This document shows, one piece after another, positions 1 to 8,613 of a stretch of 64,000 nucleotides of DNA. The notes below the pieces were generated by a model. That model ran no database searches. It saw only the letters and a list, made by a program, of their open reading frames with translations, and was not told the origin of the DNA. The stretch is from Methylocystis hirsuta (GTDB lineage: Bacteria; Pseudomonadota; Alphaproteobacteria; Rhizobiales; Beijerinckiaceae), in the NCBI RefSeq assembly GCF_003722355.1, contig NZ_QWDD01000001.1, positions 2,046,001 through 2,110,000 of the forward strand. The letters run 5' to 3'. Position 1 is the stretch's first letter; the number at the start of each line of letters is the position of its first letter. The position numbers and the translations under genes are program-made.

Positions 1-1
1 C

Positions 2-2584
2 AGACGGGAGCAGGGACGGCCGGAGCGCTTCTCTTATGACATGCTTGGCGAAGGCGCGCGGACGGCGGAAGACGCTGAGCGTTATTTTGAGGCCTACGCC
101 CACGCCATTCGGGCCATCGGCGACTCGGCCGGAAGCTCCGGGCTCCCTATGCGCCCCGGAATTTCGATCAAACTTTCGGCGCTGCATCCGCGCTATGAGG
201 CGATTTCGCGCGAACGCGTATTGCGGGAGTTGCCGCCGCGGTTGCTCGACCTGGCGCGCCTCGCCAAAGAGCGCGATCTCGTTTTCACCATCGACGCGGA
301 GGAGGCGGATCGACTCGAACTTTCGCTGGACGTGTTCGCAGGCGTCGTCGAAGACCCGTCGCTTTCCGGCTGGGACGGATTCGGGCTCGCGGTGCAGGCC
401 TATCTGAAGCGCGCGATGGCCGCGATCGACTATGTCGCCTCGCTCGCGGAAGCGAACCATCGGCGCTTCATGGTGCGTCTCGTCAAGGGCGCCTATTGGG
501 ACAGCGAAATCAAACGCGCCCAGGAGCGCGGTCTTGCCGATTATCCCGTGTTCACGCGCAAGGCGATGACCGATCTCAATTTCGACGCCTGCGCGGCGCG
601 GCTCTTCGACCAACCGCGTCTCTTCCCGCAAATCGCGACGCATAACGCCCGCAGCGTCGCCGCCGTCTTGACGATGGCGGGCGGGCGGCGCGACTTCGAG
701 TTTCAGCGCCTGCACGGCATGGGCGAGTCGCTCTATGAGTCGCTGGCGGAAATGAGCGACGCCGCCGTTCGAATCTATGCGCCGGTCGGTCCGCACCGCG
801 ATCTTCTCGCTTATCTCGTGCGGCGCTTGATCGAGAACGGCGCCAATTCCTCTTTCGTCGCGCGCGCCGCCGATCCCGAGACGCCGGAGAGCGCGCTTGT
901 CGCGGACCCTTATGAAGCGGTCGGCGCGCCAAATCGCGCGCGCCATCCGCGTCTTCCGCCGCCGAGCGAGATTTACCTGCCGCTTCGCGCCAATTCGAAA
1001 GGGGTGGAGTTTGGCGATCGGACTGCGCTTGCTGCGCTGGTTGAGGAGACGCGCGCGCCTATTCCGCCGCCTGACGCGCGACCGAGCGTAGAGTCGCGGG
1101 CGGCGGCGCGCCCGGTCCTGTCGCCGATCGACGGCGCCGTTGTCGGCCATGTCGTTGAAGCGGATGAAGCTGCGGCGCGTGCTGCGATTGCGACGGCGGC
1201 GCGCGCCTTCCCGGAATGGTCCAGGACTCCATTCGAGGCGCGGGCGCGGATGATCGAGCGCGCGGCCGATCTGATTGAGGCGCGGCGCGGCCCGTTGATC
1301 GCCTTGTTGCAAAGCGAGGGCGGCAAGACTCTCGACGATGCGCTCGCCGAGGTGCGCGAGGCGGCTGATCTCTGCCGCTACTATGCCGCTCAGGCGCGAA
1401 TTCTCTGCGCCGACATGCCGCTGCCGGGCCCGACTGGCGAAGCCAATGTCCTGCGCCGGCATGGACGCGGCGTCTTCATTTGCATTTCGCCGTGGAATTT
1501 TCCGCTCGCGATTTTCATCGGCCAGATCGCAGCGGCGCTGGTCGCGGGAAATTGCGTCGTCGCCAAGCCTGCCGAGCAGACGCCGCTCGTCGCCGCCATG
1601 GCGATCGAGCTCCTGCGTGAATCCGGCGTTCCGAAGGACGTGCTGCACTTTGCGCCGGGCGACGGCGCGATCGGCGCCGCGCTCGTCGCCGATCCGCTGG
1701 CCGCCGGCGTCGTTTTTACCGGCTCGGTCGAAGTTGCGCAGCGGATCAATCGCACGCTCGCCGAGCGAGATGGCGCGATTGCGCCGCTCATCGCCGAAAC
1801 GGGCGGCATCAACGCGATGATCGTCGATTCGACGGCGCTGATCGAACAGGTCGTCGACGACGTCATGGCGTCAGCCTTCCGATCGGCCGGCCAGCGGTGC
1901 TCAGCCTTGCGGCTCTTGTGCCTTCAAGAGGAGATCGCGCCCCTCTGCCTCGAGACGCTGATTGGCGCTGCGCGCGAGTTGCGGGTCGGCGATCCGCGCG
2001 AGATCGGGACGCATGTCGGCCCGGCGATCGACGCCGAGGCAAAGGCCAAACTCGACGCCTATCTTTCGCGTCAGCGCGCAGCCGGGAGAATTCTTTACGC
2101 TGGCGTTGCGCCATCGACAGGAACTTTCGTCGCCCCGCATATCGTCAGACTCGATCGCGTCGATGAGTTGCAGGAAGAGATCTTTGGGCCCGTCTTGCAC
2201 GTCGTGACGTGGCGGTCCGAGCGTCTGTCGCAACTGCTCACGGACATCGAAGCCAGCGGATATGGCCTTACGCTCGGCATGCATACGCGCATCGAACAGC
2301 GCATTCGCGCGTTGTCGCACCAAGCGTCAGCCGGCAATATCTACGTCAATCGCAACATGATCGGCGCGGTCGTCGGCAGTCAGCCTTTCGGCGGATTCGG
2401 CTTGAGCGGCACCGGTCCCAAGGCCGGTGGGCCGGATTATCTCCTGCGCTTCCTTCGGGAGACGACGCTGACGATCAACACCGCGTCGTCAGGCGGCGAC
2501 GCTGGGTTATTGGCGCTTGGAGAGTCTGACGAGCTTGATCGCGACAAATTGGCGCAAACACGCCTGTTGAAGTCACACCTCTGA
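2..2584 (+). CDS. putA: Bifunctional proline dehydrogenase / L-glutamate-gamma-semialdehyde dehydrogenase PutA (5' end outside window)
   Basis: Oxidises proline to glutamate in two steps, FAD-dependent then NAD-dependent. The frame is open from the window edge, so the N-terminus is missing. Numbering from the first visible Met (position 41): proline dehydrogenase barrel motifs lie at about 146 (RLVKGAYWDSE) and 195 (THNA), with LHGMGE following. The aldehyde dehydrogenase half starts near 330, with SPWNFP near 485, general base Glu in AETGG near 586 and catalytic Cys620 in GQRCSALR. The 34-residue Glu-to-Cys spacing is normal. The protein ends shortly after the dehydrogenase domain, as in short PutA forms. 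Whether a DNA-binding N-terminus exists cannot be seen. Confidence 0.96.
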   Translation, partial: RREQGRPERFSYDMLGEGARTAEDAERYFEAYAHAIRAIGDSAGSSGLPMRPGISIKLSALHPRYEAISRERVLRELPPRLLDLARLAKERDLVFTIDAEEADRLELSLDVFAGVVEDPSLSGWDGFGLAVQAYLKRAMAAIDYVASLAEANHRRFMVRLVKGAYWDSEIKRAQERGLADYPVFTRKAMTDLNFDACAARLFDQPRLFPQIATHNARSVAAVLTMAGGRRDFEFQRLHGMGESLYESLAEMSDAAVRIYAPVGPHRDLLAYLVRRLIENGANSSFVARAADPETPESALVADPYEAVGAPNRARHPRLPPPSEIYLPLRANSKGVEFGDRTALAALVEETRAPIPPPDARPSVESRAAARPVLSPIDGAVVGHVVEADEAAARAAIATAARAFPEWSRTPFEARARMIERAADLIEARRGPLIALLQSEGGKTLDDALAEVREAADLCRYYAAQARILCADMPLPGPTGEANVLRRHGRGVFICISPWNFPLAIFIGQIAAALVAGNCVVAKPAEQTPLVAAMAIELLRESGVPKDVLHFAPGDGAIGAALVADPLAAGVVFTGSVEVAQRINRTLAERDGAIAPLIAETGGINAMIVDSTALIEQVVDDVMASAFRSAGQRCSALRLLCLQEEIAPLCLETLIGAARELRVGDPREIGTHVGPAIDAEAKAKLDAYLSRQRAAGRILYAGVAPSTGTFVAPHIVRLDRVDELQEEIFGPVLHVVTWRSERLSQLLTDIEASGYGLTLGMHTRIEQRIRALSHQASAGNIYVNRNMIGAVVGSQPFGGFGLSGTGPKAGGPDYLLRFLRETTLTINTASSGGDAGLLALGESDELDRDKLAQTRLLKSHL

Positions 2585-2644
2585 CGCTCCACTTCACTAA
2601 CGTTTCCACATCGATCGTCAGCGCCATCGTTGCTGAATTTTCGG

Positions 2645-2672
2645 TTGCTCGGCGATCGTCCGTAACGAGGGA
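2645..2672 (+). promoter_or_regulatory. Possible ROSE-like RNA thermometer over the hsp20 ribosome binding site
   Basis: In the hsp20 leader, TTGCTC (2645-2650) can pair with GAGGGA (2667-2672), which is the Shine-Dalgarno region seven bases before the ATG. The pairing includes one G-G mismatch and is extended by an inner GG/CC pairing. A UUGCU anti-SD opposite a G-rich SD with a G-G or bulged G is the hallmark of ROSE thermometers, common upstream of rhizobial small heat-shock genes. Folding was by eye only. Confidence 0.45.
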
Positions 2673-2679
2673 GATCAGT

Positions 2680-3180
2680 ATGGCCGAAGAAAGCAAGCTG
2701 CCAACGCCAAGAGGGTCGCAGTCCCCCAGCGTTTTCGACTGGCATCCTTTCGATTCCTTCCGGCGCCAGTTCGATCGTCTGTTCGACGACTTTCCGTCGC
2801 GTAGAAGCTTGGCCGATTTCCAGCCGTTTGACCGACTGATGTCGGCGGCGACGCCGCCGGTCGATTTCGTCGAGAAGGACGGCGGATACGAGATCACCGC
2901 CGAACTGCCGGGGCTCGATGAGAAGAGCGTCGATGTGAAGCTTTCCAACGGCGTCTTGTCGATCTCCGGGGAGAAGAGCGAAGAAAAGGAAGAAAAGAAG
3001 GAGGGCTATTACTGTTCAGAGCGCCGATACGGCTCCTTCCGGCGCGCCTTCAGGGTTCCCGAAGGAGTCGACGCGGAGAAAATCACCGCGGACTTCGAAA
3101 AGGGCGTGCTGAAAATCAAGCTGCCGAAAACGCCGGAATCCAAGCAGGAAGAAAAGAAGATCGAGATTGCGGCGAAGTAG
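2680..3180 (+). CDS. Small heat-shock protein, Hsp20/alpha-crystallin family
   Basis: ATP-independent holdase chaperone of 166 residues. The N-terminal arm (1-57) is Phe- and Asp-rich. The alpha-crystallin domain runs from about 58 to 150, with AELPGLDEKSVDVKL, the VLSISGEK strand and the closing GVLKIKLPK. The tail has the IEI form of the I-x-I motif used in oligomer assembly. A highly charged EEKEEKKE stretch lies between strands. Start supported by GAGGGA seven bases upstream. It stands alone and is followed by a perfect hairpin. Probably heat-induced through the leader described separately. Confidence 0.95.
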   Translation: MAEESKLPTPRGSQSPSVFDWHPFDSFRRQFDRLFDDFPSRRSLADFQPFDRLMSAATPPVDFVEKDGGYEITAELPGLDEKSVDVKLSNGVLSISGEKSEEKEEKKEGYYCSERRYGSFRRAFRVPEGVDAEKITADFEKGVLKIKLPKTPESKQEEKKIEIAAK

Positions 3181-3200
3181 CGCCGCGTTAGACGCGGCGC
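3180..3200. terminator. Hairpin between convergent hsp20 and ubiH-like gene
   Basis: Perfect nine-base-pair inverted repeat with a three-base loop (arms 3180-3188 and 3192-3200), starting on the last base of the hsp20 stop codon. No T-tract follows, so termination is plausible but not proven. It lies between two convergent genes and could serve both. Confidence 0.55.
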
Positions 3201-3213
3201 TCAAGCGCTGCCT

Positions 3214-4494
3214 TTAAGATCGCAGGCCGGCGCGTCCGTGCGGAGCGCCGGCGACTTCGGGCTTGTGCGCCGGCCGGCGCATCAGGCGCGGCAGCACGAG
3301 ATGCGGCAACACGCCCTCGCGAATGACGGCCCGCCGCAGCGGCCCGAGCGCCGCCATGGCGATGAAGCTTGCGCCGCGCAGCAAATCCACCGGCAGATAG
3401 GGAATGATAAGCGACCGGTTGAGCAGGTCGACGCCATGCGTTCTAAAGCCGATGTCGCCGCGCCGGTGACGATCGTAGCGCGCCAGCGCCCGCGACAATT
3501 CGCGCGGATTCTTGAGATCGACGCTCGCGAGACAATCCTCGAGATCGGCGACGTCGCGCAGACTTAGGTTCAGTCCTTGCGCGCCGATGGGCGGAAAAAT
3601 GTGACATGTCTCGCCGACGAGCGCGAGGCGGCCCGCGGCATGTTTCGACACCTGCATGCCGCCCATGCGGAACTGCCCGATGTCGCCCTCGATGCGCATG
3701 GCGCCCAGTTCCGACTTGGCGAAATCCTCGATTTCATATTCGAGCTCTTCGCGAGGCTTGGCGAGGCGCCGCCGCGCGTCGGCGACGCTCATCAGCCAGA
3801 CAAGGCTCGAACGATTCGGCGCATCCTCTCGCGCGGGCAGCGGCACCAGCGTGAAAGGGCCCGAGCGCGTGTGATATTCCGTCGAGACATTTTCGTGCGG
3901 GAACTCGTGGCGCAGCATCATGGTGAGCGCGATCTGCGGATAGGTCCATTCCTTCACGTCGATGCCGGCGACCGCGCGGGCGCGGCTGTTGCGCCCGTCC
4001 GCCGCAACGATGAAGTCCGCCTGGAGCCGGCGTCCGTCTGCGAGAATGGCGACGGCGCCGTCGCCGTTGAATTCGTAATCCGCGATGTCGGCGTCGACGA
4101 ATGCGATTTCGGAGCGGTCGCGACAAAGATCCAGCAGAATGGCGACGAGGTCATCGTTCGACACATTGACGCCGAGCGCCGGCAGTCCGATTTCGCGCGC
4201 CCGCAGGTTGAGTTCCGGCACCGGCAGAAACTGATCGGTGTCGTCGATCATGTGGATCGCTTCGACGGCGCAGCCGCGCGCTCTGACGCGCTCCAGCGCG
4301 CCGAGCGCATCGAGAAATCGGACGGATGATTCGAACAAGGCGACTGTGCGCCCCGGCAGCGGCGGCGGAATGCGACCGGCGAGGGTCGTTTTCAATCCCG
4401 CACGCGCGAAGGCCAGCGCGGCTGCAAGGCCGGTCGCCCCGGCGCCGGCGACGAGAATTTCCGATCTGATGTTTTCGTGCGCCGCTGTCATCAT
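3214..4494 (-). CDS. UbiH/UbiF-family FAD-dependent monooxygenase
   Basis: Flavoprotein of 426 residues resembling ubiquinone-ring hydroxylases. The N-terminal dinucleotide fold shows G17-A-G19-A-T-G22. The middle has AADGRNSRAR, the DG motif. Near residue 293 the flavin-contact motif reads GETCHIFPPIGAQGLN, with GE where most members have GD. The frame stays open upstream to 4794, but the ATG at 4494 follows a good GGAG site (GCAGGAGACGG) and begins directly before the fold, so I use it. Family assignment is firm; the exact ring position hydroxylated is not. It is divergent from pcs. Confidence 0.85.
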   Translation of the reverse strand: MMTAAHENIRSEILVAGAGATGLAAALAFARAGLKTTLAGRIPPPLPGRTVALFESSVRFLDALGALERVRARGCAVEAIHMIDDTDQFLPVPELNLRAREIGLPALGVNVSNDDLVAILLDLCRDRSEIAFVDADIADYEFNGDGAVAILADGRRLQADFIVAADGRNSRARAVAGIDVKEWTYPQIALTMMLRHEFPHENVSTEYHTRSGPFTLVPLPAREDAPNRSSLVWLMSVADARRRLAKPREELEYEIEDFAKSELGAMRIEGDIGQFRMGGMQVSKHAAGRLALVGETCHIFPPIGAQGLNLSLRDVADLEDCLASVDLKNPRELSRALARYDRHRRGDIGFRTHGVDLLNRSLIIPYLPVDLLRGASFIAMAALGPLRRAVIREGVLPHLVLPRLMRRPAHKPEVAGAPHGRAGLRS

Positions 4495-4623
4495 CCGTCT
4501 CCTGCGCCTGTTATAGCGGGAGACTCTTCGGAGCGCGAGCAGGACCGGCGCGAGCAGCACGACTTTGGCTCGGCGCGACGGCGGTGCTAGGCTGACGACC
4601 CGCTTCTCCAGTCGCCGCGCCTC

Positions 4624-5337
4624 GTGACGTCTTCTCGCCTCATCGGCCTTTCCGTCCACCTGTTCACCGCGAGCGGCGCGGCGCTCGGCCTGATCGCGCT
4701 GTTCCTCGCGGCGGACGGCCGCTTTGCGGCGATGTTCGCCTGGCTTGGCGCGGCGCTCGTCGTGGACGCCATCGACGGAACGCTGGCGCGGCATTTCCGG
4801 GTGACTGAAACGGCGCCCTTCATCGACGGCGTCGCGCTCGACCTTGTCGTCGACTTTCTCAACTATGTCGTCACGCCGCTTGTGGCGCTATGGCGCTCCG
4901 GCCTCTTGGATGCGGCGCTCGCCGCGCCCGTTTGCGCCGCGGTCTGCGCCTGTTCGGCGCTCTACTTCGCGGATCGGCGAATGAAAACGGCGGACTACTG
5001 GTTTCGCGGATTTCCGTCGCTGTGGAACATCGTGGTCTTCTATCTTCTCGTGCTGCGGCCGCCAGCCGCCGCGAGTCTCACGCTGGTTCTCGTGACGGCG
5101 GCGTTCATGTTCGTTCCGGTCGCCTTTGTTCATCCGCTGCGCGTTCAGCGGCTGCGACCTGTGACGCTCGTCGTGACGGTCATCTGGGGCGCCGCCGCCA
5201 TCGCGGCCGTCGCACAGAATCTTGCGGCGGCCTCCTTCACCGTAAAGGCGGCTCTGGTCCTGACGGGGTGCTATTTTCTCGCTTTGCCGCTTTTTCGCGA
5301 GGGCGGCGCGATCGCGAAAGGGGAGGACGATGGTTAA
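4624..5337 (+). CDS. pcs: Phosphatidylcholine synthase (CDP-diacylglycerol-choline O-phosphatidyltransferase)
   Basis: Membrane enzyme of 237 residues that condenses CDP-diacylglycerol with choline. The CDP-alcohol transferase motif is D48-x2-D51-G52-x2-A55-R56, then after 12 residues G69-x3-D73-x3-D77. The 12-residue insert, instead of the usual eight, is typical of bacterial Pcs. The rest is hydrophobic helices. It starts at GTG with only a weak ribosome site. Its stop overlaps the next gene by 8 bases, so the two are probably co-translated. A second phosphatidylcholine route (PmtA-like) may lie at 24.6 kb. Confidence 0.9.
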   Translation: MTSSRLIGLSVHLFTASGAALGLIALFLAADGRFAAMFAWLGAALVVDAIDGTLARHFRVTETAPFIDGVALDLVVDFLNYVVTPLVALWRSGLLDAALAAPVCAAVCACSALYFADRRMKTADYWFRGFPSLWNIVVFYLLVLRPPAAASLTLVLVTAAFMFVPVAFVHPLRVQRLRPVTLVVTVIWGAAAIAAVAQNLAAASFTVKAALVLTGCYFLALPLFREGGAIAKGEDDG

Positions 5338-6301
5338 GGCGATTCGCGTGCATCAGCCCGGTGGGCCGGATGCGCTCGTCATGGAAGACATCGATCTGCC
5401 GGCTCCGACCGCCGACGAGGTGCAAATCCGCCACGCCGCCATCGGCGTCAATTTCATAGACGTCTACCGCCGTACCGGCGCTTATCCGGCGGAATATCCG
5501 TTTATCCCGGGACATGAAGGCGCCGGCGAGGTGATCGCCGTCGGCGAGAATGTGAAGAACTTCAAGGTTGGGGATCGGGTCGCTTACGTCGGCGCGCTTG
5601 GCGGCTATTCGGAGGCGCGCAACATCGCCGCCGGCTCAGTGGTCCATCTGCCGAAATCCTTCAGCTATGAGCAGGGCGCGGTGATGATGCTGAAAGGGCT
5701 GACGGCGCAATATCTGCTGCGCAGGACGTTCAAGGTGGAGAAAGGTCATCGCGTTCTCGTCCATGCCGGCGCCGGCGGCGTTGGGCAGATCCTCTGCCAA
5801 TGGGCGAACGCGCTCGGAGCGAAGGTCATCGCCACCGTCGGCTCTCCTGAAAAGGCGAAGATCGCGGAGGAGGCCGGCGCGCGGCATACGATTCTTTATC
5901 GCGAGGAGAATTTCGTCGAGCGCGTGCGCGACATCACCAAGGGCAAGCTGTGCGATGTCGTCTATGACGGCGTCGGGCGCGCGACGTTCCCGGCTTCGCT
6001 CGATTGCCTGAAGCCGTTCGGCATGTTCGTGAGTTTCGGCTCAGCCTCCGGTCCGATCGCGGCGTTCGACCTCGGCCTTCTGGCGCTGAAAGGATCGCTC
6101 TATGCGACCCGTCCCTCGCTTTTCACCCATATCGCCCGCCGGGGCGACTATGAGGAGATGATGGATGATTTCGTCCATGCGGTGAAGCGGGGCTTCGTGA
6201 CTCTCGCCGAGCCCGCGCGGTATGCCCTCGCCGACGCCGCCAAGGTGCACGCCGCGCTCGAATCACGCGCCACCAGCGGCTCCATGGTTCTAATTCCATG
6301 A
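5330..6301 (+). CDS. qor: NADPH:quinone oxidoreductase, zeta-crystallin type (MDR superfamily)
   Basis: Protein of 323 residues. A GroES-like N-terminal domain carries GHEGAGEV near residue 64, and a Rossmann domain carries VHAGAGGVGQ near 143 followed by GAKVIATVGS. No zinc-binding cysteines are visible, as expected for the quinone oxidoreductase branch of the medium-chain dehydrogenases. It overlaps the end of pcs by 8 bases (GGACG site inside the pcs tail). Why these two are coupled is unclear. Confidence 0.9.
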   Translation: MVKAIRVHQPGGPDALVMEDIDLPAPTADEVQIRHAAIGVNFIDVYRRTGAYPAEYPFIPGHEGAGEVIAVGENVKNFKVGDRVAYVGALGGYSEARNIAAGSVVHLPKSFSYEQGAVMMLKGLTAQYLLRRTFKVEKGHRVLVHAGAGGVGQILCQWANALGAKVIATVGSPEKAKIAEEAGARHTILYREENFVERVRDITKGKLCDVVYDGVGRATFPASLDCLKPFGMFVSFGSASGPIAAFDLGLLALKGSLYATRPSLFTHIARRGDYEEMMDDFVHAVKRGFVTLAEPARYALADAAKVHAALESRATSGSMVLIP

Positions 6302-6724
6302 TTTCGCCATAAAGGGACCGGCGAAAGCCGTGCTCCGGCGACAAACTTGACTTGTGTGGCAATTTGAGCACTGGGCCGACTGATGTGTTTCGGAACGCTT
6401 TGTTAACTTAGCCGAATCGGGCTCCGGCCGCGCGTCTCTCGCGGCGCGAGTTCGGCAGTTTTTCCCCGCTATTCGCGCCGCCGACTGGCGAGTCGACAAT
6501 TTCGTCCTACGCTTTTGGCGCAAATCGATTATGCTTTCCATGTTCCGGCTTTGAGGTTCCTCCCGCCTCTCGATTAGCCCGAACCGCCTTCCAAAGCCCG
6601 GCGCTTGAGCCGGGCTTTTTTCATAGCGCCTCCCGACAACCCCCCAGTTTCTATTGCAATTTTTCGGCAAGAGCCCCATCCTTGTGCGGCGGCCGGCTCT
6701 CTTACGGGCGTGGGGCCGCGAAGC
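6302..6724. other. 423-bp gap between qor and rsfS with an orphan terminator
   Basis: No convincing coding frame. The stretch ends in a strong intrinsic terminator (6595-6621) that lies about 290 bases after the qor stop and 100 bases before rsfS. The sequence in between is relatively AT-rich near 6480-6540, with a TATGCT element at about 6531. A small RNA of 80 to 200 bases ending at the terminator would fit, or a long qor 3' untranslated region. Confidence 0.5.
6595..6621 (+). terminator. Strong Rho-independent terminator
   Basis: Perfect eight-base-pair stem (AGCCCGGC / GCCGGGCT) with a six-base loop, followed directly by six T residues. Orientation is plus. It ends either a long qor transcript or a small RNA. 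Confidence 0.85.
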
Positions 6725-7153
6725 ATGAGGGTTGCAACGCTGTCGACAGGTGTTCATCCGGGGGCGGCTCGTGGCCGGCTCCGACCGGAAATTGGCGCAA
6801 GTGCCCCATTGGCCGGCTCAATCGTGCAAAAGGTTCTCGCCAGCCTGGACGAAACCAAGGCCGAGGACATCGTCTCCATCGATCTGCGCGGAAAAACGGC
6901 GCTCGCCGATGACATGGTCATCGCGACGGGCCGTTCGACCGTGCATGTCGGCGCCATCGCCGACAAGGCGATCAAGGCCCTCAAGGCCGCGGGCGTCATC
7001 GCGCCGCGCGTCGAAGGCCTGTCCCAGTGCGACTGGGTGCTGATCGACGCCGGCGACGTCATCGTCCACATCTTCCGGCCCGAGGTGCGCCAGTTCTACA
7101 ATCTTGAAAAGATGTGGGGCGGCGACCGACCGCTGGAGATTCGCCTGGTCTGA
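6725..7153 (+). CDS. rsfS: Ribosomal silencing factor RsfS
   Basis: Binds uL14 and blocks subunit joining in starved cells. The RsfS domain covers roughly residues 36-138: LDETKAEDIVSIDL, then DDMVIATGRSTVHVGAIAD, GLSQCDWVLIDAGDVIVH and the closing RQFYNLEKMW. The frame extends upstream through the terminator stem, so I take the ATG at 6725; a still later start is possible because the domain begins only at about residue 36. It is followed by rlmH, the usual partner. nadD, often upstream, is not here. Confidence 0.92.
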   Translation: MRVATLSTGVHPGAARGRLRPEIGASAPLAGSIVQKVLASLDETKAEDIVSIDLRGKTALADDMVIATGRSTVHVGAIADKAIKALKAAGVIAPRVEGLSQCDWVLIDAGDVIVHIFRPEVRQFYNLEKMWGGDRPLEIRLV

Positions 7154-7219
7154 CGGGAGTGGACGCAAGCGCCCTTGGGATCGCTTGTCCGTCTCGCTTC
7201 TCGTCTCGCCTGGCGTCGA

Positions 7220-7699
7220 ATGAAACTGGGACTGATCTGCGTCGGCCGCCTGAAGGCGGGCCCCGAGCGGGAGCTTTTCGCGCGCTATGCCGAGCGCATC
7301 CGCGCCCTGCGGCGGCTGGGCCTCGAAGGTCTCGAACTCAAGGAGATCGACGAGAGCAAGGCCTCCTCCAGCGCCGAGCGGGCGTCGCGCGAAGCGATGG
7401 AACTGCTGGCGGCGCTGCCTGCCGAAGCGCGGCTTGCGGCGTTCGATGAACGGGGCAGGGCGGAGACCAGCGCAGCCTTCGCGCAATTCATCGCCTCCGA
7501 ACGCGACAGGGGCTGCAGGGCGCTGTGGTTTGCCATCGGCGGCGCGGAAGGCCTCGACGAAAGCGTGCGCGCCCGAGCGACCGCCGTCTTCTCCTTCGGC
7601 GCGATGACGCTGCCGCATCAGCTCGCGCGCATTCTCGCCGCCGAGCAAATCTATCGAGCAATGACGATTCTGTCCGGCCATCCGTACCATCGGGGATGA
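7220..7699 (+). CDS. rlmH: 23S rRNA (pseudouridine1915-N3)-methyltransferase RlmH
   Basis: SPOUT-family methyltransferase of 159 residues, close to the family's usual 155-160. The family start is MKLGLICVGRLK. AIGGAEGLDE and the C-terminal knot region LPHQLARILAAEQIYRA-x-TI ending HPYHRG are diagnostic. An in-frame start 45 bases upstream exists (7175), but the ATG at 7220 matches the family. Lies 66 bases after rsfS, in the common rsfS-rlmH pair. Confidence 0.95.
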   Translation: MKLGLICVGRLKAGPERELFARYAERIRALRRLGLEGLELKEIDESKASSSAERASREAMELLAALPAEARLAAFDERGRAETSAAFAQFIASERDRGCRALWFAIGGAEGLDESVRARATAVFSFGAMTLPHQLARILAAEQIYRAMTILSGHPYHRG

Positions 7700-7715
7700 G
7701 GTGGCCTCGAAGCGG

Positions 7716-8147
7716 CTAGCTTAGGGGGTCCTCCATAATTGGCAGTCCCGAAACGTCCCGTGTTTGTTGCGACAAGTCGTAGCTCACAGTGGTGATCTCC
7801 GGACACCGTCTGCAAGCTGCTTCGCCTTCCTGGAAGTGCCAGCGGCACTCCTTTCGGATCGCGCATGGCGGCAAACTGTCGACTGCAGCGGGCAGCATTT
7901 TCACGACTCGCGTCGCCAACTGGCAATCTGCGCCGTCGAAGTGCGGACATTTATGCTCAGCGCAGGTCGCCGCGAGCCGAAACACTTCGGTCGGCTTTAA
8001 GGGCGCGGACATTGCGAGGATCTCGGGCGTCGCAGGGAGCTGCTCATTCAAATATTGGACGACAGGACTCGGCCCGTCCTGCTGAACGACGCCCAAGACC
8101 ATCGCTCGATCCATGCCCGGCTGTGCGCTCGGACAGAGTTTCGACAT
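7716..8147 (-). CDS. Eight-cysteine protein of unknown function, possible metal or Fe-S binder
   Basis: Not assigned to a named family. 143 residues without signal peptide or membrane segment. Cysteines lie at 5, 62, 67, 75, 95, 101, 112 and 115, giving C-x4-C-x7-C-x19-C-x5-C-x10-C-x2-C in the second half, flanked by His66, His69 and His104. Such spacing suggests metal or cluster binding. It starts 14 bases after the stop of the GIPVP-motif gene on the same strand, so the two are probably one operon. Codon use is less GC-biased than in rlmH next door. Function unknown. Confidence 0.75.
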   Translation of the reverse strand: MSKLCPSAQPGMDRAMVLGVVQQDGPSPVVQYLNEQLPATPEILAMSAPLKPTEVFRLAATCAEHKCPHFDGADCQLATRVVKMLPAAVDSLPPCAIRKECRWHFQEGEAACRRCPEITTVSYDLSQQTRDVSGLPIMEDPLS

Positions 8148-8161
8148 GGCCTAAGACCCAG

Positions 8162-8485
8162 CTATTTTTGCTCGAACTGTAGAATTTCCGGAGGAACAGG
8201 GATGCCGATAATAATGTGGCGACCAATCGAATAAACCGCGCCGCCCTGTTCGCCTGCGAAGGCTCCCAGATGGCTTGCGATGTCGCTGGCGAGCGCCTGC
8301 GTCTCACTCAGCGTGACTTGCGAAGCGACAGACTCCGGAACTGGAATGCCGCGAATCAGATACGACACCGAAACGGCGCTTGGAACTTCCAATTTGAATT
8401 TGGGATGTTTAGCGGTCGCGGCCTTTACGGCGGCTTGAACGGACTCGGTGAACTTGCTCATGGAAATCGAGACGGGCTTTTTCAT
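8162..8485 (-). CDS. Small GIPVP-repeat protein of unknown function
   Basis: 107 residues, unrecognised. The start at 8485 is set by an AGGGG site seven bases upstream; a longer in-frame reading to 8746 lacks one. The N-terminal part is Lys/Ala-rich and helical. The pentapeptide GIPVP occurs twice, at 46-50 and 94-98, each preceded by a hydrophobic strand, which suggests two similar beta units. No cysteine. First gene of a pair with the eight-cysteine protein. A scaffold, a substrate or a toxin-like role are all open. Confidence 0.7.
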   Translation of the reverse strand: MKKPVSISMSKFTESVQAAVKAATAKHPKFKLEVPSAVSVSYLIRGIPVPESVASQVTLSETQALASDIASHLGAFAGEQGGAVYSIGRHIIIGIPVPPEILQFEQK

Positions 8486-8613
8486 GCTAAAACCCCTGCA
8501 AATTGAAATTTCTGAATATCGCTCAATACCGACGAGCAACACTTTTCGCGCGTCGACGGTCAGGCTAACAGCAACGCAATATTCGCCGCAAGTTAAAATG
8601 AATGTATCTCTTG

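Noticed and set aside
4495..4794. 100-residue N-terminal extension of the UbiH-like gene
   Set aside because: Overlaps pcs on the other strand, is Arg-rich, and the FAD fold starts right after the ATG at 4494 with a good ribosome site.
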